Assembly (NCBI RefSeq): GCF_004022265.1
Contig: NZ_SAVB01000001.1
Span: 124,001 to 188,000, forward strand
DNA length: 64,000 nucleotides
Direction: 5' to 3'
Source of the DNA: Paenirhodobacter ferrireducens
GTDB lineage: Bacteria; Pseudomonadota; Alphaproteobacteria; Rhodobacterales; Rhodobacteraceae
Shown: positions 1 to 8,343 of the stretch, in pieces
Position numbering within the stretch: the stretch's first letter is position 1
How the letters are laid out: each line of letters begins with the position of its first letter
Notes under the pieces: model-generated
Database searches by the model: none
The model's input: only the letters and a program-made list of their open reading frames with translations
Told to the model about the DNA's origin: nothing
Program-made: the position numbers and the translations under genes

Positions 1-762
1 CGCGCGATCGCCTTCGCCGAGATCCGCGCGCCCTATGCCCTGCGGGTGACGGCGCTCGACGCCGATCTCGGCCAATACGTCAGCCGCGGTCAGCTGCTGC
101 TCGAGGCCGAGGGGGTCGAGGCGGTCGACATCTCGGCACAGTTCCCGATCGGCCGGATCGGGCCCTTGCTGCGGCTTGCGGGCGAGGGGGCGACGGTCAC
201 CGGGCTGGGGGCGCGGGTAAAGCTGCCCGCGGCCGATCACGCGGTGGTCTGGAAGGCCAGGGTCGAACGGGTCGGCGACGCGATCGACGCCACGACGCAA
301 AGCGCGCCGGTGGTGGTGCGTGTGGACGATCCGCAGGGGCAGAGCGTGGCGGGCGAGCGTCCGCCCTTGCGGCGCAACATGGTGGTCGAGGTCGAGCTTT
401 TCGCGCCGAAGCGCGCGGCCCTCGTGGTTCCGGCGGAGGCGGTGGCGGGCGGCACCGCGCTGGTGGTGTCGGAGGCGGGCACGCTCGAGCCGCGCAAGGT
501 CGAGACCGGCTTCGTCTCGGGTGACCTCGCGGTGGTGACGAAGGGGCTTGCGGCGGGCGACAGGCTGGTCGTCACCGATCCCTCGATTGCCGTGCCCGGC
601 ATGGCGGTGAAGCCGGTCGAGGACGAGACCCGCAAGGCCGAGATTGCGGCCGAGGCGCTCGGTCAGTCGCCCGGCGCGGCGAAACCGGGCAGCGGCATGG
701 GCAGCGGGGCCGGCAGCGGCAAGGGCGGTGGCGCCGGCAAGACCCCGGGGGCCGGCCAATGA
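1..762 (+). CDS. RND efflux periplasmic adaptor subunit (5' end outside window)
   Basis: Membrane-fusion (HlyD/AcrA-type) protein that would link an inner-membrane RND pump to an outer-membrane channel. The reading frame is open from base 1, so the N-terminus, including any signal peptide, lies outside the window; 253 residues are visible. The visible part holds the end of the lipoyl/barrel-sandwich region (residues ~5-35, DADLGQYVSRGQ), the beta-barrel and the membrane-proximal domain (ILVP-like segment AALVVPAEAVAGG). The last ~33 residues are an unusual Gly/Ala/Pro/Lys-rich low-complexity tail. Its stop overlaps the start of the downstream permease (ATGA), so the two are translationally coupled. 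The substrate cannot be read from the sequence. Confidence 0.85.
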   Translation, partial: RAIAFAEIRAPYALRVTALDADLGQYVSRGQLLLEAEGVEAVDISAQFPIGRIGPLLRLAGEGATVTGLGARVKLPAADHAVVWKARVERVGDAIDATTQSAPVVVRVDDPQGQSVAGERPPLRRNMVVEVELFAPKRAALVVPAEAVAGGTALVVSEAGTLEPRKVETGFVSGDLAVVTKGLAAGDRLVVTDPSIAVPGMAVKPVEDETRKAEIAAEALGQSPGAAKPGSGMGSGAGSGKGGGAGKTPGAGQ

Positions 763-3700
763 TCCGCCTCTTTGCCGGCCATCGCACCGCCGCCAACATC
801 CTGATGCTGGCAATTGCCGGGCTCGGGCTGCTGGCGCTGCCGATGCTGCAGCGCGACACCTTCCCGGCGACCCCGCCCTCCGAGGTCTCGGTCCGCATCG
901 CCTATCCGGGCGCGGCACCCGCCGAGGTCGAGACCGGCATCTGCACCGTTGCCGATCCGCTGCTGATGAAGGTCGAGAACCTCGCCAAGCTGACCTGTCT
1001 GGCACGCGAGAACGCGGCGCAGATCACCGCCGAGATCCTCGAGGGCGCGGACATGACGCGCTTTTCGAACGACATCAAGGATGTGGTCGACGGCATCACC
1101 AGCTTTCCCGACAAGGCCGAGGACCCGGTGACGCAGATTGTCGAGCGCGTGGCCTCGGTCGCCTCGGTCGCCGTCACCGGGCCCGAGGATCCGGCCGTGC
1201 TCTACGCCTATGCGCAGACCTTGGCCGACCGGCTGCGCGCCGATCCGGCGATCTCGCTGGTCGATGTCACGGGCTTTTCCGACCGCGAGGTGGCGGTCGA
1301 GTTCGACCGCGCCGCGCTCGAACGCTTCGGGCTCGACATGGCGGGCGTGGCGACGGCGCTGGCACGCGACAGCTTCGATATGCCGGCGGGCACGCTCGAG
1401 GGCGCGGCGGGCGACACCGCGATCCGCTTCCTCGGCGAAAAGCGCACGCCGGCCCAGCTTGCCCGGATCCCGTTGCGCAGCAGCGCCTCGGGCGGCACCG
1501 TGCGGCTTGGCGATGTCGCGACGATCCGCGCGGGCTTTGCCGATCCCTCGCAGGCGACCTGGTTCAACGGCCATCGCGCGGCCATCGTCGCGGTGTCGAA
1601 GACCGCCTCTCAGGATGCGCTGAAGGTCAAGGCGGCGCTCGATCGCCAGATCGCGCGGGCCAAGGCCGAGGCGCCGGCGGGTGTCACCCTTGCGATCTCG
1701 CAGGATTCGACCTCGAACATCGTCGAGCGGCTGCGCATCATCGGGGTGAACGGGGTGCAGGGGCTGGTGCTTGTGCTGGTCGCGATGTGGCTCTTCTTCG
1801 GGCTGCGGATGTCGTTCTGGGTGGCGATGGGCCTGCCGGTCAGCTTCCTGGGCGCCATCTTCGCGATGCAGATGCTGGGCTATACTGTCAACATGATGAC
1901 GATGGTGGCGCTGCTGGTCGCGACCGGGCTCTTGATGGACGATGCCATCGTGATCTCGGAGAACATCGTGCGCCGGCGGCAGGCGGGCGAGGCGCCGCTC
2001 GAGGCTGCGGTGAATGGGGTGAAACAGGTCGGACCGGGGGTCATCGCCTCCTTCCTGACCACCGCGATGGTGATCGGCCCGCTCAGCTTCCTGTCCGGCA
2101 ACATCGGGGCGCTGCTGAAATACATCCCGATCGTGCTGCTGATCACGCTGACCGTCAGCCTGATCGAGGCCTTCCTGATCCTGCCCGCGCACATGCGCCA
2201 TTCGCTGGCGGGCGACATGCGCCCGGGCGCCGTCAGCCGCGCGGTGAACGCCGCCTTCGACCGGCTGCGCGACGGGGTGGTGGTGCCGCTTGCGGGGCTG
2301 GCGCTGCGCTTCCGCTATCTGACGCTCGGCCTTGCGATCTTCCTCGTGGCGCTTTCCATCGCTCCCTTCACCGGCGGCTTCATCAAGTATCAGAGCTTCC
2401 CCACGCTCGAGAGCGACACCGTCGAGGCGCGGCTGCTGCTGGCCGAGGGCTCGCCGCTTGCGCGCACCGAGGCGCGGGTTGCGAAGGTGGTGAAGGCGCT
2501 CGAGACGCTGAACGCCGATCTGACCCCCGATCAGCCGGGCGGTCAGCCTCTCGTGCAAAGCTACACCGTCACCTACGGGGTGAATGCCGACAGCCCGTCG
2601 AGCGGGCCGAACATGGCGACGGTCAGCGCCGCGCTGCTGCCCGCGGGCACCCGCACCACGCCGGTGGGCGCGGTGCTCGACGGCTGGAAGAAGGGCGTCG
2701 GCCAGATGCCCGACATGGCCGCCTTCCGCATCACCGACAAGGAGCGCGGCGCCGGCGGCAAGCCGATCGACCTGCTCGTCGAGGGCGAGGATCTGGCCGA
2801 GCTTGCCACCACCGCGCGCGAGCTGCGCCGCTTCTTCCGCGGCTTCGACGGGGTGCGCGACGTCACCTTCGACCTGCAGCCGGGCAAGCCCGAGCTGGTG
2901 GTGCGGATGAAACCGGCCGCGGCGGTGCTTCTGGGCGTCACCCCGCTCGCGCTCGCGACCGAGCTGCGCTCAGCCTTCCGCGGCGACAGCGCCGTCACCT
3001 TCGCCGATGCCCGCGGCCCGATCGACATCGTGGCCCGCCTTGCGGCCTCCGAGCGGCGCGACATCGGCGATGTGCTGGCGCTGCGCGTGCCGGGCGCGAA
3101 TGGCGCGCTGGTGCCGCTTGCGGCGGTGGCCGAGGTGACCCAGACCCGCGGTTACAACACCATCACCCATGTGAACGGGGTGCGCGCGGTCTCGGTGCAG
3201 GGCACGATCGACCCCGCCATCGCCAATGCGCGCGAGCTGATGGCGGCGATGCGGGCCGACTACCTGCCGGGGCTTGCCGAAAAGCGGCCGGGGGTGAAGG
3301 TCGTGGTGCTGGGCGAGGAGGAGGACACCGCGACCACCGGCGCCTCGCTCGCGCGCTTCATGCTGGCGGGCGCCGTTGGCGTCTATCTGCTCCTTGCCTT
3401 CACCCTGTCGAGCTTCATCCGCCCGGTCGCGGTGATCGCCGCGGTGCCGCTCGGCCTTGTCGGAGTGATCTGGGGGCACATGGCGCTCGGGTTGCAGATC
3501 TCGCTGCCGAGCCTTGTCGGCCTCGCCACGCTCGCGGGCGTCGCGGTGAATGACACGATCCTGCTCGACGCCTTCATCGGCGCGCGCCGCGCCGCCGGCA
3601 TGCCGATGCTCGAGGCCGGGCGCGAGGCGGTGCGCGACCGCTTCCGCGCGATCTTCCTGACCTCGCTCACCACCGTCGTCGGGCTCGGCCCGCTGCTGTT

Positions 3701-3887
3701 CGAGCAAAGCACCCAGGCCCAGTTCCTGCGCCCGATCGTGGCGAGCCTCGCCTTCGGGCTGACTTCGGCGACGCTGCTGTCGCTGTTCGTGACGCCGGCG
3801 ATTCTCGCCATTCTCGAGGATCTCGGCCTCTCGGTCGCCGACCGGGCCGGGACCGAGGAAACTCCGCGGCCCGCCGCGGCGGGCTGA
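759..3887 (+). CDS. RND efflux transporter permease subunit (HAE1/AcrB-like)
   Basis: A 1042-residue inner-membrane proton-driven exporter, the usual length for the AcrB superfamily. Visible hallmarks are the N-terminal TM1 (residues ~10-28), two large periplasmic porter loops, and the TM4 motif GLLMDDAIVISENIV with the paired aspartates of the proton relay, followed by further TM helices and a second repeat after ~residue 500 (TM7-12, with GVAVNDTILLDAFI in the second half). The start overlaps the adaptor stop by four bases. No outer-membrane channel gene follows, so it must use one encoded elsewhere. Cargo is unknown. A GC-rich hairpin follows the stop. Confidence 0.9.
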   Translation: MIRLFAGHRTAANILMLAIAGLGLLALPMLQRDTFPATPPSEVSVRIAYPGAAPAEVETGICTVADPLLMKVENLAKLTCLARENAAQITAEILEGADMTRFSNDIKDVVDGITSFPDKAEDPVTQIVERVASVASVAVTGPEDPAVLYAYAQTLADRLRADPAISLVDVTGFSDREVAVEFDRAALERFGLDMAGVATALARDSFDMPAGTLEGAAGDTAIRFLGEKRTPAQLARIPLRSSASGGTVRLGDVATIRAGFADPSQATWFNGHRAAIVAVSKTASQDALKVKAALDRQIARAKAEAPAGVTLAISQDSTSNIVERLRIIGVNGVQGLVLVLVAMWLFFGLRMSFWVAMGLPVSFLGAIFAMQMLGYTVNMMTMVALLVATGLLMDDAIVISENIVRRRQAGEAPLEAAVNGVKQVGPGVIASFLTTAMVIGPLSFLSGNIGALLKYIPIVLLITLTVSLIEAFLILPAHMRHSLAGDMRPGAVSRAVNAAFDRLRDGVVVPLAGLALRFRYLTLGLAIFLVALSIAPFTGGFIKYQSFPTLESDTVEARLLLAEGSPLARTEARVAKVVKALETLNADLTPDQPGGQPLVQSYTVTYGVNADSPSSGPNMATVSAALLPAGTRTTPVGAVLDGWKKGVGQMPDMAAFRITDKERGAGGKPIDLLVEGEDLAELATTARELRRFFRGFDGVRDVTFDLQPGKPELVVRMKPAAAVLLGVTPLALATELRSAFRGDSAVTFADARGPIDIVARLAASERRDIGDVLALRVPGANGALVPLAAVAEVTQTRGYNTITHVNGVRAVSVQGTIDPAIANARELMAAMRADYLPGLAEKRPGVKVVVLGEEEDTATTGASLARFMLAGAVGVYLLLAFTLSSFIRPVAVIAAVPLGLVGVIWGHMALGLQISLPSLVGLATLAGVAVNDTILLDAFIGARRAAGMPMLEAGREAVRDRFRAIFLTSLTTVVGLGPLLFEQSTQAQFLRPIVASLAFGLTSATLLSLFVTPAILAILEDLGLSVADRAGTEETPRPAAAG

Positions 3888-3901
3888 GCGCCATGAGGGC
3901 A

Positions 3902-3931
3902 GGGGGCGGGACACCGGCCGGTGCCCGCCCC
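3902..3931 (+). terminator. GC-rich hairpin after the RND operon
   Basis: GGGGGCGGG pairs with CCCGCCCCC around an inner palindrome CACCGG/CCGGTG, giving a long almost perfect stem 14 bases after the permease stop. There is no T tract, so termination is inferred from position only. Confidence 0.45.
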
Positions 3932-3953
3932 CTGCCGTCTTCCAATCGCACCA

Positions 3954-4004
3954 GATATCCCGGGGGTGAATTTCCCGCAGGGAAAGAGGGGGCAGCGCCC
4001 CCTC
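3954..4004 (-). repeat. Structured dispersed repeat, copy A
   Basis: Read on the minus strand it has a GAGGGGGCGCTGCCCCCTC palindrome, then a hairpin TTTCCC-TGC-GGGAAA, then TTCACCCCCGGGATAT. The same three-part layout occurs at 27320, 29225, 32721 and 63348 with a different but still complementary second stem. It lies between the RND operon and sodB. Confidence 0.8.
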
Positions 4005-4049
4005 TCCCGGCCATTGCCCGCGCTGCACCCGATCTGTGCGGATGCGCCC

Positions 4050-4078
4050 TTGACCTCGCGGCTTCGCGCCCTTCAATT
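4050..4078 (+). promoter_or_regulatory. Putative sigma-70 promoter of sodB
   Basis: -35 TTGACC and -10 TCAATT are separated by 17 bases. The predicted transcript would start near 4085, giving a ~27-base leader before the sodB ATG. Confidence 0.55.
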
Positions 4079-4111
4079 AGGGCCAATCGAACGCAACCGA
4101 GGACGAGACAC

Positions 4112-4711
4112 ATGGCTTTCGAACTTCCTGCCCTTCCCTATGCCCACGACGCTCTGGCCGATCTGGGCATGTCGAAGGAAACCCTCGAATATCACCACGA
4201 CCTGCACCACAAGGCCTATGTCGACAACGGCAACAAGGCCATCGCGGGCACCGAGTGGGAAGGCAAGTCGGTCGAAGAGATCGTCAAGGGCACCTATCAG
4301 GCCGGCGCCGTGGCGCAGAACGGCATCTTCAACAACGCCTCGCAGCACTGGAACCACACCCAGTTCTGGGAAATGATGGGCCCGGGCGGCAAGGCGATGC
4401 CGGGCGAGCTGGAAAAGGCGCTGGTCGAATCCTTCGGCTCGGTCGCCAAGTTCAAGGAAGACTTCGCCGCCGCCGGCGCCGCGCAGTTCGGTTCGGGCTG
4501 GGCTTGGCTCGTCAAGGACGTCGACGGGTCGCTCAAGGTCACCAAGACCGAGAACGGCGTGAACCCGCTGTGCTTCGGCCAGACCGCGCTGCTTGGCTGT
4601 GACGTGTGGGAACATTCCTACTACATCGATTTCCGCAACAAGCGTCCGGCCTACCTGACCAACTTCCTCGAGAAGCTGGTGAACTGGGAAAACGTCGCTT
4701 CGCGCCTGTAA
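4112..4711 (+). CDS. sodB: Superoxide dismutase, iron type
   Basis: Converts superoxide to oxygen and hydrogen peroxide in the cytoplasm. 199 residues, the normal length of Fe/Mn SODs. Ligand regions are intact: His28 in LEYHHDLHHKAYVDN, the second His in NNASQHWNHTQFW, and Asp/His in CDVWEHSYYIDF. The Gln in NNASQHWNH, in place of the Gly of Mn enzymes, points to the Fe-type active site (family knowledge). The ATG at 4112 follows GAGG and gives the canonical N-terminus MAFELPALPY; the longer upstream reading frame runs into a repeat and is not coding. It stands alone, with its own promoter and an intrinsic terminator. Confidence 0.97.
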   Translation: MAFELPALPYAHDALADLGMSKETLEYHHDLHHKAYVDNGNKAIAGTEWEGKSVEEIVKGTYQAGAVAQNGIFNNASQHWNHTQFWEMMGPGGKAMPGELEKALVESFGSVAKFKEDFAAAGAAQFGSGWAWLVKDVDGSLKVTKTENGVNPLCFGQTALLGCDVWEHSYYIDFRNKRPAYLTNFLEKLVNWENVASRL

Positions 4712-4734
4712 TCGCCGCGCGTGCCGGAATCGAG

Positions 4735-4763
4735 GGCCCGCCGGATCGCTCCGGCGGGCCTTT
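4735..4763 (+). terminator. Intrinsic terminator after sodB
   Basis: GGCCCGCCGG-ATCGCT-CCGGCGGGCC followed by TTT: a perfect 10-bp stem 24 bases after the sodB stop. Confidence 0.8.
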
Positions 4764-4866
4764 GCATGTCCGGGCGACGGGCTGCGGCGCTTTGTCCGGG
4801 GCACTGGACATTGGGGATGACGAGGCCCATCTTTGCGGGGCAGGGGGATGAGGACAGGAGGATATC

Positions 4867-5298
4867 ATGCTGCTTTCCAAGGGAATGCGGGTGCTGGTCT
4901 CGGACGAGACGCGGGCCCTTCTTCTGGAGAATGCCGGTGACACGAAAACGCCCGAGCTGCGGCTTGTGGCGGAATGCCGGGCGGCCCCGGAGGTGGAGTT
5001 CGCCGACAAGCCCGGCCGCGAGAGCGACCGGGCGACGGGGCATGGCACCGCCTTCGAGCAGGGCGATCCCGAACGGGTCGGGCAAGAACGCTTCGCGCGC
5101 GATCTCGTGGCGTTTCTCGGCACCCATGCCGGCGAGCGGCTCGTGCTGGTGGCGCCGCCGCGGATGCTGGCTGCGCTGCGCGCCGTGTTGCCTGAGGCGC
5201 TTGCCGAGCGCGTCGTGGCGGAGCTCGACAAGACCCTGACCGGCCATCCGCTGCCCGAGGTGGCGCAGGTGCTGGCCGCGGCGCTCGATCCGGTCTGA
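4867..5298 (+). CDS. Host-attachment family protein
   Basis: 143 residues resembling the Host_attach family (protein required for attachment to host cells, described from Agrobacterium). Features seen are the N-terminal RVLVSDETRALLLEN strand-helix, a charged middle (residues ~55-75, FADKPGRESDRATG), and a C-terminal segment RLVLVAPPRMLAALRAVLP. The latter resembles the eRF1/baeRF-like fold noted for these proteins, so a ribosome- or RNA-related role is also possible. The ATG follows a strong AGGAGG. It sits alone downstream of sodB with no attachment or type IV secretion genes nearby, so the name should not be taken as function. Confidence 0.7.
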   Translation: MLLSKGMRVLVSDETRALLLENAGDTKTPELRLVAECRAAPEVEFADKPGRESDRATGHGTAFEQGDPERVGQERFARDLVAFLGTHAGERLVLVAPPRMLAALRAVLPEALAERVVAELDKTLTGHPLPEVAQVLAAALDPV

Positions 5299-5430
5299 CG
5301 GAACGCGCGCCCGGCGCCGGGCCGGATCCCGGGGCCCCATCCGGGATCACGGGCCGGTGAAGCGGCGCCGGACCGGCTGGTCTTCCCTTTCCTTGCCGTT
5401 TCGTGCAGTGCTGGCGCGTAACGGCAGGGG

Positions 5431-6330
5431 ATGGACATGCGCGAGACGGTCAAGGGGTTCTGGGCACTGATCTCGGTCTGTCTGATCTGGGGCCTGTCGG
5501 GCATCTATTACAAGCTGCTGGCCTCGGTGCCGCCGCTCGAGGTGCTGGCACATCGCACGGTGTGGTCGGTGGTGTTCTTTGCCGTGGTTCTGGCCTTTCA
5601 GGGGCAGCTCGGGGCGCTGGTCACCGCGCTGCGCAATCCGCGACAGGCAGCGGCGCTGGCGCTTGCGGCGGTGCTGATCTCGATTAACTGGTTCGGGTTC
5701 ATCTGGGCGGTGCAGAACGGCCACGCGATGGAGGCAAGCCTTGGCTATTACATCTTCCCGCTGGTCGCGGTGGCGCTTGGCATGATCTTCCTGCGCGAGC
5801 GGATGGGGCGGCTGCAGACGCTTGCGGTGCTGATTGTCACCTGCGCGGTGCTGTGGCTGACTTGGTCGCTGGGCAAGGCGCCCTGGATCGCGCTGACTCT
5901 TGCCGCGACCTTCGGGCTTTACGGGCTGATCAAGAAGGGCATCGACCTGCCGCCGGCAGTTTCGGTCTGTGCCGAGGTGGTGCTGCTCGCCCCCTTCGCG
6001 CTGGCTCTGCTGATCGCCGAGCATTTCGGCTGGGGCTTTGCGCCGCATTCGGGCAGCTTCGGCGGCGACTGGACGATGAGCGCGCTGCTCGTGTTCTCGG
6101 GCGTGATGACCGGCGGGCCGCTGATGCTGTTCTCCTATGCGGCGCAGCGGGTGCGGCTGGCGACGGTGGGGGTGATGCTCTACCTCAATCCGACGCTGCA
6201 ATTCCTGGTGGCGGTCATCGCCTTTGGCGAGCCGCTGACCCATGCCTACCTCGTCGCCTTCCCGCTGATCTGGGGGGCGCTGGCGCTCTACTCCTTCGCC
6301 AGCCTGCGCGGCGCGGCGCAGGCCCGCTGA
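5431..6330 (+). CDS. rarD: RarD/EamA-family permease
   Basis: 299 residues, about ten predicted TM helices in two EamA repeats, of the drug/metabolite transporter superfamily. RarD features include WALISVCLIWGLSGIYYK at TM1, EVLAHRTVWSVVFF and the conserved NWFGFIWAVQNGHAMEASLGYY segment. It sits in the inner membrane; substrate unknown (the name comes from a chloramphenicol-sensitivity phenotype). Start: ATG 5431 after GCAGGGG; an in-frame ATG at 5437 (MRETVKG) is an equally reasonable start. Monocistronic, converging on the LOG-family gene, with stops eight bases apart. Confidence 0.88.
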   Translation: MDMRETVKGFWALISVCLIWGLSGIYYKLLASVPPLEVLAHRTVWSVVFFAVVLAFQGQLGALVTALRNPRQAAALALAAVLISINWFGFIWAVQNGHAMEASLGYYIFPLVAVALGMIFLRERMGRLQTLAVLIVTCAVLWLTWSLGKAPWIALTLAATFGLYGLIKKGIDLPPAVSVCAEVVLLAPFALALLIAEHFGWGFAPHSGSFGGDWTMSALLVFSGVMTGGPLMLFSYAAQRVRLATVGVMLYLNPTLQFLVAVIAFGEPLTHAYLVAFPLIWGALALYSFASLRGAAQAR

Positions 6331-6338
6331 GCCCGGCC

Positions 6339-6896
6339 TCAGCCGAAGGCGGTGACGAGTGCAGCCTCGAGCGCCGCGACATCGGGCACCGTCACCACGA
6401 AGTCGCGCAGGCTCGGCGCGGCAAAGCCCTCGGCCACGATGTTCTCGACCAGCGCAATCAGCGGCTGCCAGTAGCCCTCGGTGTCGAGCAGGAAGATCGG
6501 CTTCGTGTGCAGCCCGATCTGGCGCCAGGTCAGCACCTCGAAGAACTCGTCGAGCGAGCCCGCGCCACCCGGCAGCACGACGATCGCATCCGAGTTCATG
6601 TACATCACCTTCTTGCGCTCGTGCATCGTCTCGGTGACGACGAAGGCGGTCAGGTCGCGCTTGCCCACCTCGAGCGGGAAGAGATGGGCGGGAATCACCC
6701 CGAAGGTGGCGCCGCCGGCGGCCTGCGCGGCGCGCGCGACCTCGCCCATCAGCCCGACATCGCCCGCGCCATAGACAAGGCGCCAGTTGCGCGCGGCCAG
6801 CAGCGCGCCGGTGGCGCGGGCGGCCTCGGCATAGGCCGGGCGGGCGCCGGGGCGGGCACCGCAGAAGACGCAGACGGAATGGACGGGCAGGGGCAT
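6339..6896 (-). CDS. LOG-family (TIGR00730) nucleotide 5'-monophosphate phosphoribohydrolase-like protein
   Basis: 185 residues with the Rossmann-like LOG fold. The family hydrolyses cytokinin riboside monophosphates or related nucleotide monophosphates to base and ribose phosphate. Motifs: VCVFCGAR at the N-terminus (residues ~8-15), YGAGDVGLMG glycine-rich loop, MHERKK (catalytic Arg region) and LPGGAGSLDEFFE, a slight variant of the usual PGGxGTxxE. The start MPLPVHSVCVF was chosen because it places the conserved VFCG at the usual position; the longer in-frame extension is antisense to the LysM gene. Bacterial members are mostly housekeeping and do not imply plant interaction. Confidence 0.88.
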   Translation of the reverse strand: MPLPVHSVCVFCGARPGARPAYAEAARATGALLAARNWRLVYGAGDVGLMGEVARAAQAAGGATFGVIPAHLFPLEVGKRDLTAFVVTETMHERKKVMYMNSDAIVVLPGGAGSLDEFFEVLTWRQIGLHTKPIFLLDTEGYWQPLIALVENIVAEGFAAPSLRDFVVTVPDVAALEAALVTAFG

Positions 6897-7052
6897 GGCG
6901 GATCCTTCGATGGGCCCGTGCGGGCAGCGGGGGCCATCCGGCCGGCGGTTCGGGCGCGCGGGGAGTTGCTTTGTGCCGTGATACCGGCTCAAGTGAACGG
7001 GCTCAAGCCGCGGCGCAGACCGCGGGGCGAAAGAGGGAAAAGGACGACGGCG

Positions 7053-8213
7053 ATGACGGATGGTGCGGAGGGCGGCGGCAAGCGTGCGGGGCTCGGCGGG
7101 GTGGCGGCCGGGGCGGCGGTTGCCGTGGCGATCGTGGCGGTTCTGGCCGGGTGGTGGGCGCTGAACGGGCCGGTGCCCGGGGCCGCCCCCGAAAGCGCGG
7201 AGCCGGCGGCGCCCAGGGTGGCCGAACCCGTCGCGCCCGCTCAGGGCGAGGCGGCCGCGACCGGGGCCGTGACGGGCGAGACGACCGCCCCGGCCGAGCC
7301 GGCGGCACCGGCCGAGCCGGCGGAGGCGGCCGAGGTCGCGCGCTTCGACGTGCTGCGCGTCACGCCCGAGGGCGGGCTGACGCTGGCCGGCAAGGCCGCG
7401 CCCGGCGCGTGGGTCGAGGTGCTGCTCGACGGTGCGCCGCTCGACACCGTGAGCGCAGATGCGAATGGCGATTTCGTCCTCCTCGCCACCACGGTCGCGC
7501 CCTCGGCCGCGGCGCGGGTGCTGAGCGTGAAGGTCACCGGCGCCGATGGCGTCACCCGCGATCTGGCCGAGACCCTGACCGTGGCGCCGAGCCCCGAGGC
7601 GCTTGCCCAGGCGGCGACGGCGGCAGGTGCGGCGCCCGAGGTGGTGGCCGAGCAGGTCGCCGCGGCCGAGACGCTGGCAGCGAAACCGCTGGTCACCGAT
7701 GCTGCCGGGGCCGAGGTGCTGGCCGGTGCCTCGGAGGCGCTCGTCATCGACACGCTCGCCTTCGGCACCGGCGGCGCGATCGAGATCAGCGGTCGCGGCG
7801 CGCCGACGGGTGTGGTGCTGCGCGCCTATGTCGACAATGCCGAGGCGGGGCTGGTGCAGGCCGGCGCCGATGGCGGCTGGCGGATGCAGCTGCCGAAGGC
7901 CGCGCCCGGGCCGCACGAGCTGCGCGTCGACGCGATCGATGCGGCGGGCAAGGTGGTGGCGCGCGCGGGCACGAGCTTCGAGGCCACGGCGCCCGAGACC
8001 CTGGCCGCCTCGGCCAAGGGTGCGGGGGCGGGGGCTGGTGCCCCGGCCGGGGCGCGCGTCGTCACCATCGCGCGGGGCAACACGCTCTGGGCGATCGCGC
8101 GCGACACCTATGGCGACCCCTATCTTTACGTGAAGCTCTTCGAGGCGAACCGCGACCAGATCCGCGACCCCGATCTGATCTACCCGGGGCAGGTCTTCAC
8201 CCTGCCCGAGTGA
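7053..8213 (+). CDS. LysM-domain membrane-anchored protein with Ig-like repeats
   Basis: 386 residues. There is one N-terminal TM helix (residues ~13-36, GLGGVAAGAAVAVAIVAVLA) and an Ala/Pro/Glu-rich linker to ~residue 100. Two beta-sandwich repeats follow: LRVTPEGGLTLAGKAAPGAWVEVLLDG and the matching block near residue 235 (IDTLAFGTGGAIEISGRG). A C-terminal LysM domain (VTIARGNTLWAIARDTYGDP to IYPGQVFTLPE) should bind peptidoglycan. The architecture is common in Rhodobacterales and suggests an envelope-tethering role; no enzymatic domain is visible. Divergent from the LOG gene. ATG after GGACGACGGCG, a weak ribosome site. Confidence 0.85.
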   Translation: MTDGAEGGGKRAGLGGVAAGAAVAVAIVAVLAGWWALNGPVPGAAPESAEPAAPRVAEPVAPAQGEAAATGAVTGETTAPAEPAAPAEPAEAAEVARFDVLRVTPEGGLTLAGKAAPGAWVEVLLDGAPLDTVSADANGDFVLLATTVAPSAAARVLSVKVTGADGVTRDLAETLTVAPSPEALAQAATAAGAAPEVVAEQVAAAETLAAKPLVTDAAGAEVLAGASEALVIDTLAFGTGGAIEISGRGAPTGVVLRAYVDNAEAGLVQAGADGGWRMQLPKAAPGPHELRVDAIDAAGKVVARAGTSFEATAPETLAASAKGAGAGAGAPAGARVVTIARGNTLWAIARDTYGDPYLYVKLFEANRDQIRDPDLIYPGQVFTLPE

Positions 8214-8343
8214 GGCAAAAGGGGCTGGACTCCGGCGCGCGGCGGCTTAGGTAGGGTCCGGACGCGGGCGGGCAGGGATGCTCCGCCCGTCTTTTCCGAT
8301 GACCCGAACCGACAGAAGGCGCCGCCGCGCCAGCGAGGATTCC

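Noticed and set aside
644-3553. 969-codon Arg/Gly/Ala-rich plus-strand frame overlapping the first RND permease
   Set aside because: Out-of-frame shadow in high-GC DNA; the 759-3887 frame has complete RND motifs.
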